This document shows positions 7,741-16,307 of a stretch of DNA of 64,000 nucleotides, piece by piece (the first letter of the stretch is position 1; each line of letters begins with the position of its first letter). Below the pieces are notes generated by a model. It was given only the letters and a program-made list of their open reading frames with translations. It had not been told where the DNA came from and did not search any database. Both the position numbers and the translations under genes were made by a program. Source of the stretch: VFZP01 sp043755595 (GTDB lineage: Bacteria > Acidobacteriota > Terriglobia > Bryobacterales > Bryobacteraceae); assembly GCA_043755595.1 (NCBI GenBank), contig JAYUSQ010000059.1, positions 1 through 64,000 of the forward strand, given 5' to 3'.

Positions 7741-8709
7741 CTAGCCCGAGATTCTATTGCGCGCCATGCGGGCGCCGAGTTCAAGCGCGCACTTCATGCT
7801 GGTGGCCTCGGCGATATTCTTGCCGGCGATGTCGAACGCGGTGCCGTGATCGACGGACGTCCGCACGATCGGGAGGCCGATCGACACGTTCACGCCCCGG
7901 TCGAAATCGAGCAGCTTCATCGGAATGTGGCCTTGGTCGTGATACATCGCGACGACCAAATCGTAGTGGCCTTTCACCGCGCGCAGGAAGACCGTGTCGC
8001 CTGCGTGCGGGCCATCGGCATTGATGCCACGGGCGCGCGCGATTTCGATCGCCGGGCGGATTATCTCTTCGTCCTCCTGCCCGAAGAGCCCATGTTCGCC
8101 CGCGTGTGGATTGAGGCCGCAAACGGCGATGCGTGGGTTGCGAAAGCCGATCCATGGCATTACTTCCGCCGCGATTTCAATGGTGCGCAGGATACGCTCG
8201 GACTTCAAGTTGCAGGCGTCGCGCAGTGAGATGTGGGTGGAGACGTGGACCACGCGCAGCTTGTCGCTCACCAGCAACATGCGCGAATCGGTTGTGCCGC
8301 AGAGCTCGGCGATGTACTCGGTGTGGCCCGAGAAGTGAATGCCGTTGAGCGCGACGGCCTCCTTATTGAGCGGCGCGGTTACCATCGCGTCCACCTCTTC
8401 GGCGAGGCACATCTTCGTGGCCACTTCGACGTAGCGCAAGGCGGCGAGACCGCAGGCGGCGGAAAGTTGGCCGAACGCATAGCGCTCGCCATCAAGCGGC
8501 GCGACAGGCTCATGCCGTAATTCCGAAACGAGGTTCACGCCCGTGATCGCTTCGGCGCGGCGCATGACCGCGGCGTCGCCCACGACGACCCAATCGGCCA
8601 GCGCGGCAATCTCAGGATCGGCCAACGCTTTCACCACCACTTCCGGGCCGATCCCGGACGGGTCGCCAATCGTCACCGCAATACGGGGTTTGGTTCTCAC
8701 TTCAGGCAC
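7741..8709 (-). CDS. PdxA family dehydrogenase, probably PdxA2 (4-phospho-D-threonate/erythronate type)
   Basis: A full-length PdxA fold of 322 residues: ITIGDPSGIGPEV-type start (AVTIGDPSGIGPEVVVKAL), the metal-binding histidines in FSGHTEYIAEL, NPHAGEHGLFG and MYHDQGHIPMKLL, and the C-terminal RTSVDHGTAFDIAGK. PdxA oxidises 4-phospho-hydroxythreonine in vitamin B6 synthesis. The PdxA2 branch acts on 4-phospho-D-threonate or D-erythronate in acid-sugar catabolism and is encoded beside a DUF1537 kinase. That kinase lies directly upstream here with an eight-base overlap, which favours PdxA2. Canonical PdxA cannot be excluded, since no other pdx gene is in view. Confidence 0.85.
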   Translation of the reverse strand: MPEVRTKPRIAVTIGDPSGIGPEVVVKALADPEIAALADWVVVGDAAVMRRAEAITGVNLVSELRHEPVAPLDGERYAFGQLSAACGLAALRYVEVATKMCLAEEVDAMVTAPLNKEAVALNGIHFSGHTEYIAELCGTTDSRMLLVSDKLRVVHVSTHISLRDACNLKSERILRTIEIAAEVMPWIGFRNPRIAVCGLNPHAGEHGLFGQEDEEIIRPAIEIARARGINADGPHAGDTVFLRAVKGHYDLVVAMYHDQGHIPMKLLDFDRGVNVSIGLPIVRTSVDHGTAFDIAGKNIAEATSMKCALELGARMARNRISG

Positions 8710-9637
8710 TCATCCGATTCTGCGCAGAGAGCACCCGGGCAACGCAAGCGAGCGTGTCCGAGCCTCCAAAGCCGCCAGACTTCGTGACAACGGCGAGTCC
8801 ATCGCCAACGCCTGCCATCAGGCGGCCAAACGGCACTCCGGGCTCGATCTCCGCTTCCAGCCGGATGCCTTCGGCCCCCAGCAGACGGCAGACGAGCAAT
8901 GCCGTATCGCCCCCGCACATCAGCAGGCCGCCTTCCTGGAGTGCTTGCACGCGTTGACGCAGGCGCGCCATTTGTTCTACGTCCGGTGAAGCCATGTCGA
9001 TCTGCCACACTTCGGCATCGGCGGTGTCGAGTTGGTTGAGCTGATCCAACGTGACTGGATGCACGGAGCCTACGCACATGAGGGCGGCCCCGCGACCGCG
9101 TTTGGCCGGAGGCTTAAGTCTCGGCGGAGTGGCGCCAACCGCACGTGCGAGCCCGGCCGAGCCGACGAATAGATCCCGCCGCGGGTCGGCATTCGCGGCA
9201 ATATCTTCCAAGTCGTCCGCCGTGATCGCATCCGGAATCTCCACGGGAAGGCCGGCGAGTAACACACGCAAATCGATCCCCACCGGCTCGGCGCAGCCGT
9301 CCTCAACCGTGCGCCCTTGCTCGGGAAACGCGGTGCAGACGATCGCGCGGCTGCGCCCGGAAGCGGCCAACATCGCCTCCAGTTCCACGCGCACATTGCC
9401 GCGCAAGACCGAGTCTATCTTTTTGAACAGCACGTCCGCCTGCGGCAATCGCCGCATCAAGGCGGTGACACGCGCGGCTGCGACCTCGGCAACTTCGCCG
9501 CGCGAATGCGTGGTTTCAATCAGCGCGTCGTCCGCGTTCAACTCCACCGTTTCTCGCAACGCCACTACGGCCGGGGCAAAGGCCACGCCGGCATCGCAGG
9601 CTCCGGTCAAGTCATCCGCTATCATCACTCGTCGCAC
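8702..9637 (-). CDS. Four-carbon acid sugar kinase family protein (OtnK/DtnK, DUF1537)
   Basis: The N-terminus IADDLTGACDAGVAFA is the DUF1537 signature, and the C-terminal VTKSGGFGGSDTLACV matches the nucleotide-binding domain. At 311 residues it is shorter than the usual 400-430, mainly in the middle. Known members phosphorylate D-threonate, D-erythronate or related acids, giving the substrate for the PdxA2-type dehydrogenase encoded downstream (eight-base overlap). Together they would convert a C4 acid sugar to a keto-phosphate and then DHAP. It starts at GTG 9637; ATG 9625 is an alternative. Only 14 bases separate it from the divergent DUF169 gene, so the promoters must overlap coding DNA. 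Confidence 0.82.
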   Translation of the reverse strand: MRRVMIADDLTGACDAGVAFAPAVVALRETVELNADDALIETTHSRGEVAEVAAARVTALMRRLPQADVLFKKIDSVLRGNVRVELEAMLAASGRSRAIVCTAFPEQGRTVEDGCAEPVGIDLRVLLAGLPVEIPDAITADDLEDIAANADPRRDLFVGSAGLARAVGATPPRLKPPAKRGRGAALMCVGSVHPVTLDQLNQLDTADAEVWQIDMASPDVEQMARLRQRVQALQEGGLLMCGGDTALLVCRLLGAEGIRLEAEIEPGVPFGRLMAGVGDGLAVVTKSGGFGGSDTLACVARVLSAQNRMSA

Positions 9638-9651
9638 GTTACTATCAGATC

Positions 9652-10350
9652 ATGACTAACGTCGAGCAGATATTGGGACTCTCCTCACCTCCCGTTGCCG
9701 TTGCTTTCTTAGATGCTCCGCCCGCCGGTGTTGCTGCCTGGGACGGCGCTGCGGCGCCCGCCGGTTGCGCGTTCTGGAAGCAGGCGATGAACGGGAAGGA
9801 GTTCTACACGAGCCAAGCCGATCACTACAACTGCGCCGTCGGCTCGCACACACACGCCATCGCTTTGCCGCCCGAGCGCGCCCAAGAGTTGGCGGCGACC
9901 GTTGGTTTCATGGTGGAGAGCGGATACCTGCGCATGGAAGAAGTGCCGGGCATTCCGACGCTGAAGAAATCGCCCAAGGCCGTCGCCTACGCACCAGCCG
10001 GCACCGCCAGCTTTCAACCGGACGCGGTGATCGTCGCCGCCAACCCGGCGCAGGCCATGATGCTGTATGAAGCCGCCTTGCGCGCGGGCGTCGGTCAGGC
10101 GTTGACCGGCGTGCTGGGCCGGCCCGGTTGTGCGTCGCTGCCCTTGGCCATCCAGTCGGGCTTCGCCGCGATGTCGTTCGGCTGCAAAGGCAATCGCACG
10201 TTTACCGGGCTCGACGATTCGCAGATGTACTTTGTGGTGCCTGGCGCGGCGTGGGGCAAAGTGGTGGATGCGCTAGCGGCGACTGTGGAAGCCAATCGGA
10301 CAATGGCGGCCCACTACGCAAGCAAGCAGGCGCTGTTTCCCATCTTGTAG
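9652..10350 (+). CDS. DUF169 domain protein
   Basis: A 232-residue protein matching DUF169: N-terminal SSPPVAVAFLDAPPAGV, CAFWKQA, a cysteine in the HYNCAVGSHTH segment, then GRPGCASLPLA and SFGCKGNRTFTG. The four conserved cysteines suggest a metal or cofactor site, but the function of this family is not known to me. There is no signal peptide, so it is probably cytosolic. The start ATG 9652 has no Shine-Dalgarno; a TACTAT hexamer ends six bases upstream, so the message may be leaderless. It precedes the TlpA-like gene by 26 bases. Confidence 0.78.
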   Translation: MTNVEQILGLSSPPVAVAFLDAPPAGVAAWDGAAAPAGCAFWKQAMNGKEFYTSQADHYNCAVGSHTHAIALPPERAQELAATVGFMVESGYLRMEEVPGIPTLKKSPKAVAYAPAGTASFQPDAVIVAANPAQAMMLYEAALRAGVGQALTGVLGRPGCASLPLAIQSGFAAMSFGCKGNRTFTGLDDSQMYFVVPGAAWGKVVDALAATVEANRTMAAHYASKQALFPIL

Positions 10351-10376
10351 ATTGAGACCAAGGGGTAAGTGAAGAG

Positions 10377-10952
10377 ATGCGTGGATTTCTTTTTCTGGCC
10401 GCAGCGAGCCTTGGCGCCGCTGGCCTCACACTGCAGGCTGCCGGCTTTCCGAGACCGGCGCCTGCCATGACGTTCCAGAAGCCGGGCGGTGGAGTGATCG
10501 ATCTGAAGCAGTATCGCGGCAAGGTGGTGGTGCTGGAGTTTTTGCTCACCGGCTGTCCGCACTGCCAGCATTGTTCGCAGATCCTGCGGAAGCTGCAGAC
10601 CGAGTATGCACCGCGCGGGTTTCAAGCGGTGGGCGTGGCGGTGAACGACATCGCACTGGTGCCGCGTTTCGTGATGGACCATCAACTCCAGTACCCGGTG
10701 GGTTTCGCTCCCGGCGATCGCGCGAGGGATTTCCTGCAGCATCCGCCTGCCGAGAATCTGCTGTTTCCGCAGACGGTGTTTATCGATCGGCGGGGCATGA
10801 TTCGATCTCAGCACATGGGCTGCAAAGAGGACGAGGAAAAAGATATGCGCGTGAAGATTGAGGAGTTGCTCAAGACCACGCCTCCGTCCGCGCCTCGCCG
10901 GGTTGTAGCGCCGAAAGCCAAGGTTCCGGCCCCTACCGCCCCCACGCGATAG
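10377..10952 (+). CDS. Exported TlpA-like thioredoxin-fold protein (copy 1)
   Basis: A 191-residue protein with a signal peptide (1-22) and a thioredoxin/AhpC-like fold: GKVVVLEFLLTGCPHCQHC, then GFQAVGVAVND and QTVFIDRRGMI. The active site is CPHC (C60, C63) with an extra cysteine three residues on (C66), so the motif is CxxCxxC. Most TlpA proteins have W-C-x-x-C; here a glycine precedes the first cysteine. A Pro/Lys/Ala-rich tail follows residue 170. It likely reduces or exchanges thiols outside the cytoplasm. The next gene is a close paralogue, 36 bases downstream. Confidence 0.85.
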   Translation: MRGFLFLAAASLGAAGLTLQAAGFPRPAPAMTFQKPGGGVIDLKQYRGKVVVLEFLLTGCPHCQHCSQILRKLQTEYAPRGFQAVGVAVNDIALVPRFVMDHQLQYPVGFAPGDRARDFLQHPPAENLLFPQTVFIDRRGMIRSQHMGCKEDEEKDMRVKIEELLKTTPPSAPRRVVAPKAKVPAPTAPTR

Positions 10953-10988
10953 CGGGGTAACGTCCGATTAGTTACACTGGAAACTGCC

Positions 10989-11591
10989 ATGAAGATCCCT
11001 CATTTCCTCGCCGCGATTTTGCTGGCCTCGACGTTCGTTCTCCCAGGAGCCGACCTACCGCGTCCGGCGCCCGCGATGACCTTCAAGATGCCAAACGGCG
11101 GTGTGATCGACTTGACTCAATACAAAGGCAAAGTGGTCGCCCTTGAGTTTCTGATCACCACCTGCTCCCACTGTCAGAAGTGCTCGCAGATTCTGCAAAA
11201 GATGCAGGATGAGTATGGCCCCAAAGGCTTTCAGGCGCTCGGCGTGGCGACCAACGACATGGCTCAGATGCTGGTGCCGGACTACGTGAAAAATTTCGCG
11301 CTCCGGTTTCCCGTGGGGTTTGCGCCGCGCGCGCACGCGGAGGAGTTTCTGCAACATCCAACGATGTTGATCATGTACGTGCCGCAGTTGGTTTTCATCG
11401 ATCGCAAAGGCTTGATTCAAGCGCAATACGCGGGCGGCAGTGACTTCTTCAAGGACGAAGAGACGAGCGTGCGCGTGAAGATCGAAGAGATGTTGAAGGC
11501 CGGCTCTTCAGGGGCCAAGGGCGGGGGAACCGGATCCAAGGGCGGGACGAAGGCTCCGCTTCCGGCTAGCGCCGGGAAGAAAGCCTCCTAG
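10989..11591 (+). CDS. Exported TlpA-like thioredoxin-fold protein (copy 2)
   Basis: A 200-residue paralogue of the preceding gene, with signal peptide (1-20) and the same layout: LPRPAPAMTFKMPNGGVIDL, GKVVALEFLITTCSHCQKC, and QLVFIDRKGLI. The active-site motif is CSHC (C59, C62) plus C65, again CxxCxxC. The C-terminus is Gly/Lys/Ser rich from about residue 172 and looks disordered. The two copies share most of their core, so this is a tandem duplication. Different residues between the cysteines (PH versus SH) would change redox potential, so the copies may have separate partners. Confidence 0.85.
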   Translation: MKIPHFLAAILLASTFVLPGADLPRPAPAMTFKMPNGGVIDLTQYKGKVVALEFLITTCSHCQKCSQILQKMQDEYGPKGFQALGVATNDMAQMLVPDYVKNFALRFPVGFAPRAHAEEFLQHPTMLIMYVPQLVFIDRKGLIQAQYAGGSDFFKDEETSVRVKIEEMLKAGSSGAKGGGTGSKGGTKAPLPASAGKKAS

Positions 11592-11610
11592 CTTTCCGAA
11601 TCGGATCTGT

Positions 11611-11624
11611 CTACAATATTGTAG
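11611..11624. promoter_or_regulatory. 14-base palindrome with -10 element touching the start codon
   Basis: CTACAATATTGTAG is a perfect palindrome ending one base before ATG 11625. It contains TACAAT (11612-11617), a good -10 hexamer seven bases before the ATG, which would give a leaderless message. An operator over the -10 is typical of self-repressed toxin-antitoxin modules. No good -35 is visible. Confidence 0.55.
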
Positions 11625-12337
11625 ATGGATCCGAATGAATCGGCGGAGCGAGCCGTACTGGCCCGAATCTTTCAGCGTTTCCCTCATTCCTTTGTTTGGA
11701 TCGGTAGATCCGTTCTTCAGTTGATCCATCGCAGTGCCCGCTCCAGTCATGACCTCGATCTGACACCAACAGGCGAACTACCGCTGCCGTCCGGCCTGCA
11801 GACGGAAATCAATAACGCTCTGATCGAGTGGAACGGGCTGGAAGTCCAATCATTCGCGCTTGAGGAGAAGGCCAGCCCGTCGGACTTCAAGCGTTTCACT
11901 GTTACTAATCAAGGTAAGCACGCGTTCACAATCGACATTGTCAGGATGGGCGGCGCTTCATTGAGCGGCACTCACACGGTCTTATTATCTTCTTCATTGG
12001 GCTCGGCTACGGTAGTCATTCCGAATGACTCGACGTTGTTAGACCAAAAAGTAAAAGCCTTTCTTTGCGGACTTATCCGAAGCCGGGCGATTTGTACGAT
12101 ATCTGGTTTCTGGTGGATCGCGGCGTCAAACTTTCGCCCGTCGAGCGAGAGGCGCTGGCCGATGCCCTTGAGTTCGCTGAAATGGACAGAGAGACGGCTC
12201 TTACGCGGTTGAACAAGTTTTCCAATTCCAAGTGGATCGGAGCGCTAGAGCGTTCAGGTGTTCACAGGTTGACGGCCGAAAGCGCCTCCAAGGTCGTGGA
12301 TGCCGCAAGAGTCTTGGTTGAAGAGGTGCTGCCATGA
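11625..12337 (+). pseudogene. AbiEii-type nucleotidyltransferase toxin, frameshifted
   Basis: The first 145 or so residues have the AbiEii/nucleotidyltransferase shape: FVWIGRSVLQLIHRSARSSHDLDLTP holds the S-x-D-L-D-L metal-binding motif, although the usual GG before it is replaced by GR. The frame then breaks near 12055-12066 (one base short in a run of T). The C-terminal part continues in another frame as RTYPKPGDLYDIWFLVDRG, matching the family's RxKxRDLYDLWFL motif, to a stop at 12337. AbiEii proteins are GTP-binding nucleotidyltransferase toxins of type IV toxin-antitoxin systems that cause abortive infection. The stop overlaps the antitoxin-like start by four bases. Toxin-first order is the reverse of classical abiE. 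Real decay or an assembly indel are both possible. Confidence 0.75.
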
Positions 12338-12960
12338 CCTCCCCGTACTTCACCACCGCACGATGGATCGAAATGCTACGCGGATTGCCGCCGGAAGCGG
12401 CGCTACTACAGCAGAGCTCTTACGAGTTACTCACGGGGTTGCGAGACAAGACTATCAGGCAGGCTTGCTGGCGTTTAGGACGTCAAAAAATTCTCACTCA
12501 CGTCGGGGGCGGATGGTATACCCACGCATTCCGCCCCGCCACGATCGATGAGGCCTCGGCTGTGTTGCTTTGCCCGTCGTATATCTCGCTTGAGACCGTG
12601 CTCAAAAGGCGAGGCATCGTTACGCAGCCCTCGGTCGACTTGACTTGCGTGACGCTGAAACCTACTGACACGCGCAGGACGCCGCTGGGCGCGATCGCCT
12701 ATCGATCGATTTCGCGGAATCTGTTTTTTGGCTTCGAGACCAAGCGGACCGCCAACCGGCTGTGGGTCTTTGAAGCCTATCCGGAAAAGGCGTTGCTCGA
12801 TTTGATCTACCTGAACGGGCGGACCGGATCTGGCATTTAGATGGACTTCGATTTCGGGCGGCTCGATCCGGTGCGGCTGGCTGAGTATGTCAGCCGGTTT
12901 CCTAAGTGGGTCGCGCCGGCACTGGCGAAATTGCGGACGACCCACACGACCGTCAGCTAG
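12334..12960 (+). pseudogene. AbiEi-type antitoxin, interrupted by in-frame TAG
   Basis: Residues 1-168 match AbiEi-like antitoxins: a winged-helix N-terminus (SSYELLTGLRDKTIRQACWRL, GGGWYTHAFRPAT) and the family's SYISLETVLKRRGIV and VFEAYPEKALLDLIYLN motifs. A TAG at 12838-12840 stops the frame, yet the same frame continues with MDFDFGRLDPVRLAEYVSRF to 12960, which fits the normal C-terminal end of the family. Either a point mutation or a small indel created the stop. It is coupled to the toxin-like gene by an ATGA overlap. With the toxin also broken, the module is probably dead unless both lesions are sequence errors. Confidence 0.7.
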
Positions 12961-13088
12961 TTCTTGCGGCTGCCCGCTTGGCCAATCCGAATCGACCAGG
13001 CTCTTGGAACTGACATACTGGTGGGAGAAATTTTCGGTGCAATTCCGGCCTGACTCCGCGTAGAATTCACTTTGAAGGTGCTCGTTTA

Positions 13089-14702
13089 ATGATGAACCGT
13101 AGAGGTTTTCTGCAGACGCTTCCGGCGCTGGCAGGCTCCGCGCGAGCCGCCCAGACCACTAAGAAGAAGCCAAACTTTCTGGTGATTCTTGCCGACGACA
13201 TGGGTTTTTCCGACGCCGGTTGTTACGGGGGCGAAGTGGATACGCCGAACCTGGATAAGCTGGCCGCCGGTGGGTTGCGCTTCAGTCAGATGTATTCGAC
13301 GGCGCGTTGCGGCCCCTCACGCAACTGCATTCTCACTGGCTATTACGCCCAGCAGAATGCCTGCGACGTGATGACGCCGGGCAACATTCCTTCCTGGACC
13401 AAGCTGGCGCCCGAATACCTAAAGCCCTTGGGCTATCGCACCTATCATTCCGGCAAGTGGCACATTCGCTTCAAGCCCGTCGCCGGCGCCGGCTTCGACC
13501 GTTCCTATTGCCTGCAGGATCAGAACCGCTTCTTTACGCCGCAGCAGCACTTCCTCGACGATCAGCCCTTGCCCCAGCCCAAGAAGGAAGACGGCTACTA
13601 TGCGCCGGTGAAGATCGCCGAACACGCCGAGAGCTTCCTCCGCCAGCACGCGGCCGAGCACGCCGCCAAGCCGTTCTACCTGTATCTCGCCTTCACCTCG
13701 CCGCACTTCCCGCTGCATGCTTTGCAGGAAGACATTGACCGGTATGAGGAGAAGTTTGCCGATGGTTGGGATGCCCAGCGCGAACGCCATCACAGCCGCT
13801 TGCGCCGCTGGGGTCTGATCGATTGCCCAATGGCGCCGCTGGAGGCGGCGATGCGTCCGGCCTGGAACACGAAGTACGAAGAACTGCTGGCCAAGATCGG
13901 CCCCGGCGAAGTGGTGGCGGCCGTGCCGTGGTCTAGCCTGACCGCCGAACAGAAAGAGTTCCAGCGTCTGAAAATGGCGATTCACGCAGCCATGATTACG
14001 CGTATGGACAAAGAGATTGGCAAGGTCGTCGCACAGTTGAAGAAGACTGGCGATTTCGAAAACACCGTGATCCTCTTCATGTCCGACAATGGGGCAAGTT
14101 CGGAACAATTGATTCGCGCCGATGGCCACGACGCAACGGCGCGCCCCGGGTCGGGCGAATCGCATCTGTGTTTGGGCCCCGGTTGGGCCAGCGCCTCGAA
14201 TGCGCCATTCCGGCTGCACAAGAGTTGGGTGCATGAGGGCGGCATCTCTTCGCCCATGATCGTTCATTGGCCCGCGGGCATTAGCGACAAAGGCAAGCTT
14301 CGCCATACGCCCGCCCATCTGATTGACGTCGTGCCGACGATGATCGACTTGGCAGGGGGCGCCATTCCGAAGGGCGGCGAGGGGATGCCGGGCATGACAG
14401 GTAAGAGCCTGGCGCCGGTGTTTCGAAAGGACGGCGCGCTGCAACGCGACTTCCTGTATTTCAACCATTCCAACAACCGGGCGCTTCGCGTCGGCGATTG
14501 GAAGCTGGTCGCCGCCGGCAAAGACGGGCCTTGGGAGTTGTACGATATGCGCGTCGATCGCAGCGAGCAGAAAAACCTTATTGCACAGCAGCCCGCCAAA
14601 GCGGCGGAGATGTCGGCCTTGTGGGCGAAGGCCGATGCCGAGTACGTCAGCGTGCGCCAAGCTGCCCCGCCCAGCGCCAAGCCGCGCTTTTCCAATCAGT
14701 AG
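13089..14702 (+). CDS. Tat-exported sulfatase (arylsulfatase A family)
   Basis: This 537-residue protein begins with a twin-arginine signal (NRRGFLQTLPALAGSARA). It has ILADDMGFSDAGCYGGE with the metal-binding DD, and the sulfatase signature CGPSR at 74-78, where Cys74 would be converted to formylglycine by a separate enzyme. FMSDNGAS supplies the second metal-binding pair, and HKSWVHEGGISSPMIVHWP is typical of the family. It hydrolyses sulfate esters, probably of polysaccharides, outside the cytoplasm. It stands alone, preceded by the decayed AbiE module, with a GAAGGTG ribosome site before ATG 13089. Substrate cannot be read from the sequence. Confidence 0.92.
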   Translation: MMNRRGFLQTLPALAGSARAAQTTKKKPNFLVILADDMGFSDAGCYGGEVDTPNLDKLAAGGLRFSQMYSTARCGPSRNCILTGYYAQQNACDVMTPGNIPSWTKLAPEYLKPLGYRTYHSGKWHIRFKPVAGAGFDRSYCLQDQNRFFTPQQHFLDDQPLPQPKKEDGYYAPVKIAEHAESFLRQHAAEHAAKPFYLYLAFTSPHFPLHALQEDIDRYEEKFADGWDAQRERHHSRLRRWGLIDCPMAPLEAAMRPAWNTKYEELLAKIGPGEVVAAVPWSSLTAEQKEFQRLKMAIHAAMITRMDKEIGKVVAQLKKTGDFENTVILFMSDNGASSEQLIRADGHDATARPGSGESHLCLGPGWASASNAPFRLHKSWVHEGGISSPMIVHWPAGISDKGKLRHTPAHLIDVVPTMIDLAGGAIPKGGEGMPGMTGKSLAPVFRKDGALQRDFLYFNHSNNRALRVGDWKLVAAGKDGPWELYDMRVDRSEQKNLIAQQPAKAAEMSALWAKADAEYVSVRQAAPPSAKPRFSNQ

Positions 14703-14726
14703 CGCCCGGGTTCCCTCGCCCAGCGC

Positions 14727-16307
14727 TTATTGACTTAGAGTAAACGTGAAGAGGCTCGTTCCCGCTGCGATCGAAACATATTGTTTGCCGCCCGCCTCAT
14801 ACGCGATGGGCGAAGCGATCACTTGGCCGCCGAGGTATTTCTTCCATAACAGCGCGCCCGTCCGAGCGTGAAGAGCGAAGAACCAACCCTCGCGATTGCC
14901 GCTGAATAGGACGTCGGAAGCCGTTGTCAGAATGCCACTCTCGCTCATGTCCCGCATCTTAAAATCCCACACCATTTTGCCGGTGGCCGGATCGAGCGCG
15001 CGCACGATGGCATAGCCGTCTTCGGTTGTGCGAGTGACCACAGATTCTCGATTAGTGGGCGGCACCGGCGCCTTCACGCCGCCGCCAACGAACCATTTGC
15101 CTTGTTCGTATTGCTGGTCCCAGAAATAGTAAGTGCTGTGATAGTCTTCCCACGCGGTCAGATAGAACAAACCTGTGCGCGGCGAGAACGATGGCGCATA
15201 CCAGTTTGTCCCGCCCTGAACGCCCGGCCACGTTTGCATACCTTGGCGGCTGGGGCCCCGGCCCGCGATTTTCATCGGCCGGCCTTTGTCGTCCAGCCCG
15301 CTCGCCCAGGTCTGCTTGACGAAGGGCTTGCCCATCAAAAATTCACCAGTCGCGCGGTCAAGTACGTAGTAAAAGCCATTTCGATTGCCCCAGAGCATAG
15401 TCTTGCGGAGCCGGCCGTTGACTTGGATATCGGCGAGGACGGGCACTTGCACCGCGTCCCAATCCCACTCGTCGTGCGGCGTGAATTGGAAGTGCCATTT
15501 CAGTTTGCCCGTGTCGGCGTCCAAAGCGATCACCGAATCGGTATAGAGGTTATCGCCGGGCCGCATGCCGGGATTCCAATCCGGCCCGGGATTGCCCGTG
15601 CCCCAATAAGTCAGATTGAGTTCGGGATCGTAGGAGCCGGTCACCCAGATAGAACCGCCGCCGTGTTTCCACGAATCTCCACCCCAGGACTCATGTCCCG
15701 GCTCGCCAGGGCCCGGAATAATGTTAAAGCGCCACAGTTCCTTGCCGGTCGCCTTGTCGTAAGCCGCTAGAAATCCGCGGATGCCCAATTCGCCCCCGGC
15801 GGGTCCGACAATTACTTTGTCTTTGATAACCAGCGGGGCGTGGGTGAGGGCATAGGCTTCCTTGTAGTTCGCCACGGCGGTTTCCCACTTGATGCGGCCG
15901 GTTTTCGCGTCCAGCGCCAGCAGCTTGGCGTCGTGGGTGACGTGATAGATCACGCCATCCGACAGCGTGACGCCGCGATTCACCCGTCCACAACAGGGGT
16001 GCGTCAGTTCCGGCAATTTGTGTTCGTACGACCAGAATTGCCGGCCGGTCACTGGATCGAGCGCCACGACGTTGTTGGGCGCTTCGGTTAGATACATGAC
16101 TCCATCCACGACAATCGGCGTGGTTTCGAATTTTTCCAGCGAACGCGCCTGGAACACCCAGTCGACTGCGAGCTTGCCGGCGTTGGCGGGCGTGACCTGC
16201 GTGAGGGCGCTGTAGTGTTGACTGGCATAGTTGCCGTTGTACATCGGCCAGTTTTGCCCCTGCCCGAGCGCAATCGAACAAGCTGTCAGGAAAAGAGCGA
16301 TCTTCAT
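14727..16307 (-). CDS. PQQ-dependent alcohol dehydrogenase, lanthanide type
   Basis: A 526-residue exported quinoprotein with an eight-bladed propeller. It starts with a signal peptide and the typical NWPMYNGNYASQHYSAL. The vicinal cysteines that contact PQQ are present (HPCCGRVNRG, near 105-106). The active-site segment TPHDEWDWDAV has the catalytic Asp282 plus Asp284, two residues on. That second Asp marks lanthanide-dependent enzymes (XoxF, ExaF/PedH), where calcium enzymes have Ala. Tryptophan-docking motifs such as ALDADTGKLKWHF repeat through the chain. The upstream diheme cytochrome gene overlaps its start by four bases, so the cytochrome is the likely electron acceptor. The substrate is probably an alcohol or aldehyde. 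Confidence 0.9.
   Translation of the reverse strand: MKIALFLTACSIALGQGQNWPMYNGNYASQHYSALTQVTPANAGKLAVDWVFQARSLEKFETTPIVVDGVMYLTEAPNNVVALDPVTGRQFWSYEHKLPELTHPCCGRVNRGVTLSDGVIYHVTHDAKLLALDAKTGRIKWETAVANYKEAYALTHAPLVIKDKVIVGPAGGELGIRGFLAAYDKATGKELWRFNIIPGPGEPGHESWGGDSWKHGGGSIWVTGSYDPELNLTYWGTGNPGPDWNPGMRPGDNLYTDSVIALDADTGKLKWHFQFTPHDEWDWDAVQVPVLADIQVNGRLRKTMLWGNRNGFYYVLDRATGEFLMGKPFVKQTWASGLDDKGRPMKIAGRGPSRQGMQTWPGVQGGTNWYAPSFSPRTGLFYLTAWEDYHSTYYFWDQQYEQGKWFVGGGVKAPVPPTNRESVVTRTTEDGYAIVRALDPATGKMVWDFKMRDMSESGILTTASDVLFSGNREGWFFALHARTGALLWKKYLGGQVIASPIAYEAGGKQYVSIAAGTSLFTFTLSQ

Noticed and set aside
13419..14660. A 413-codon minus-strand frame opposite the sulfatase
   Set aside because: The plus strand carries the sulfatase signature and Tat signal; the antisense frame has no recognisable motif.
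14702..14727. AGCGC/GCGCT pair as a terminator
   Set aside because: Arms are only five bases with a 17-base loop and there is no U tract.
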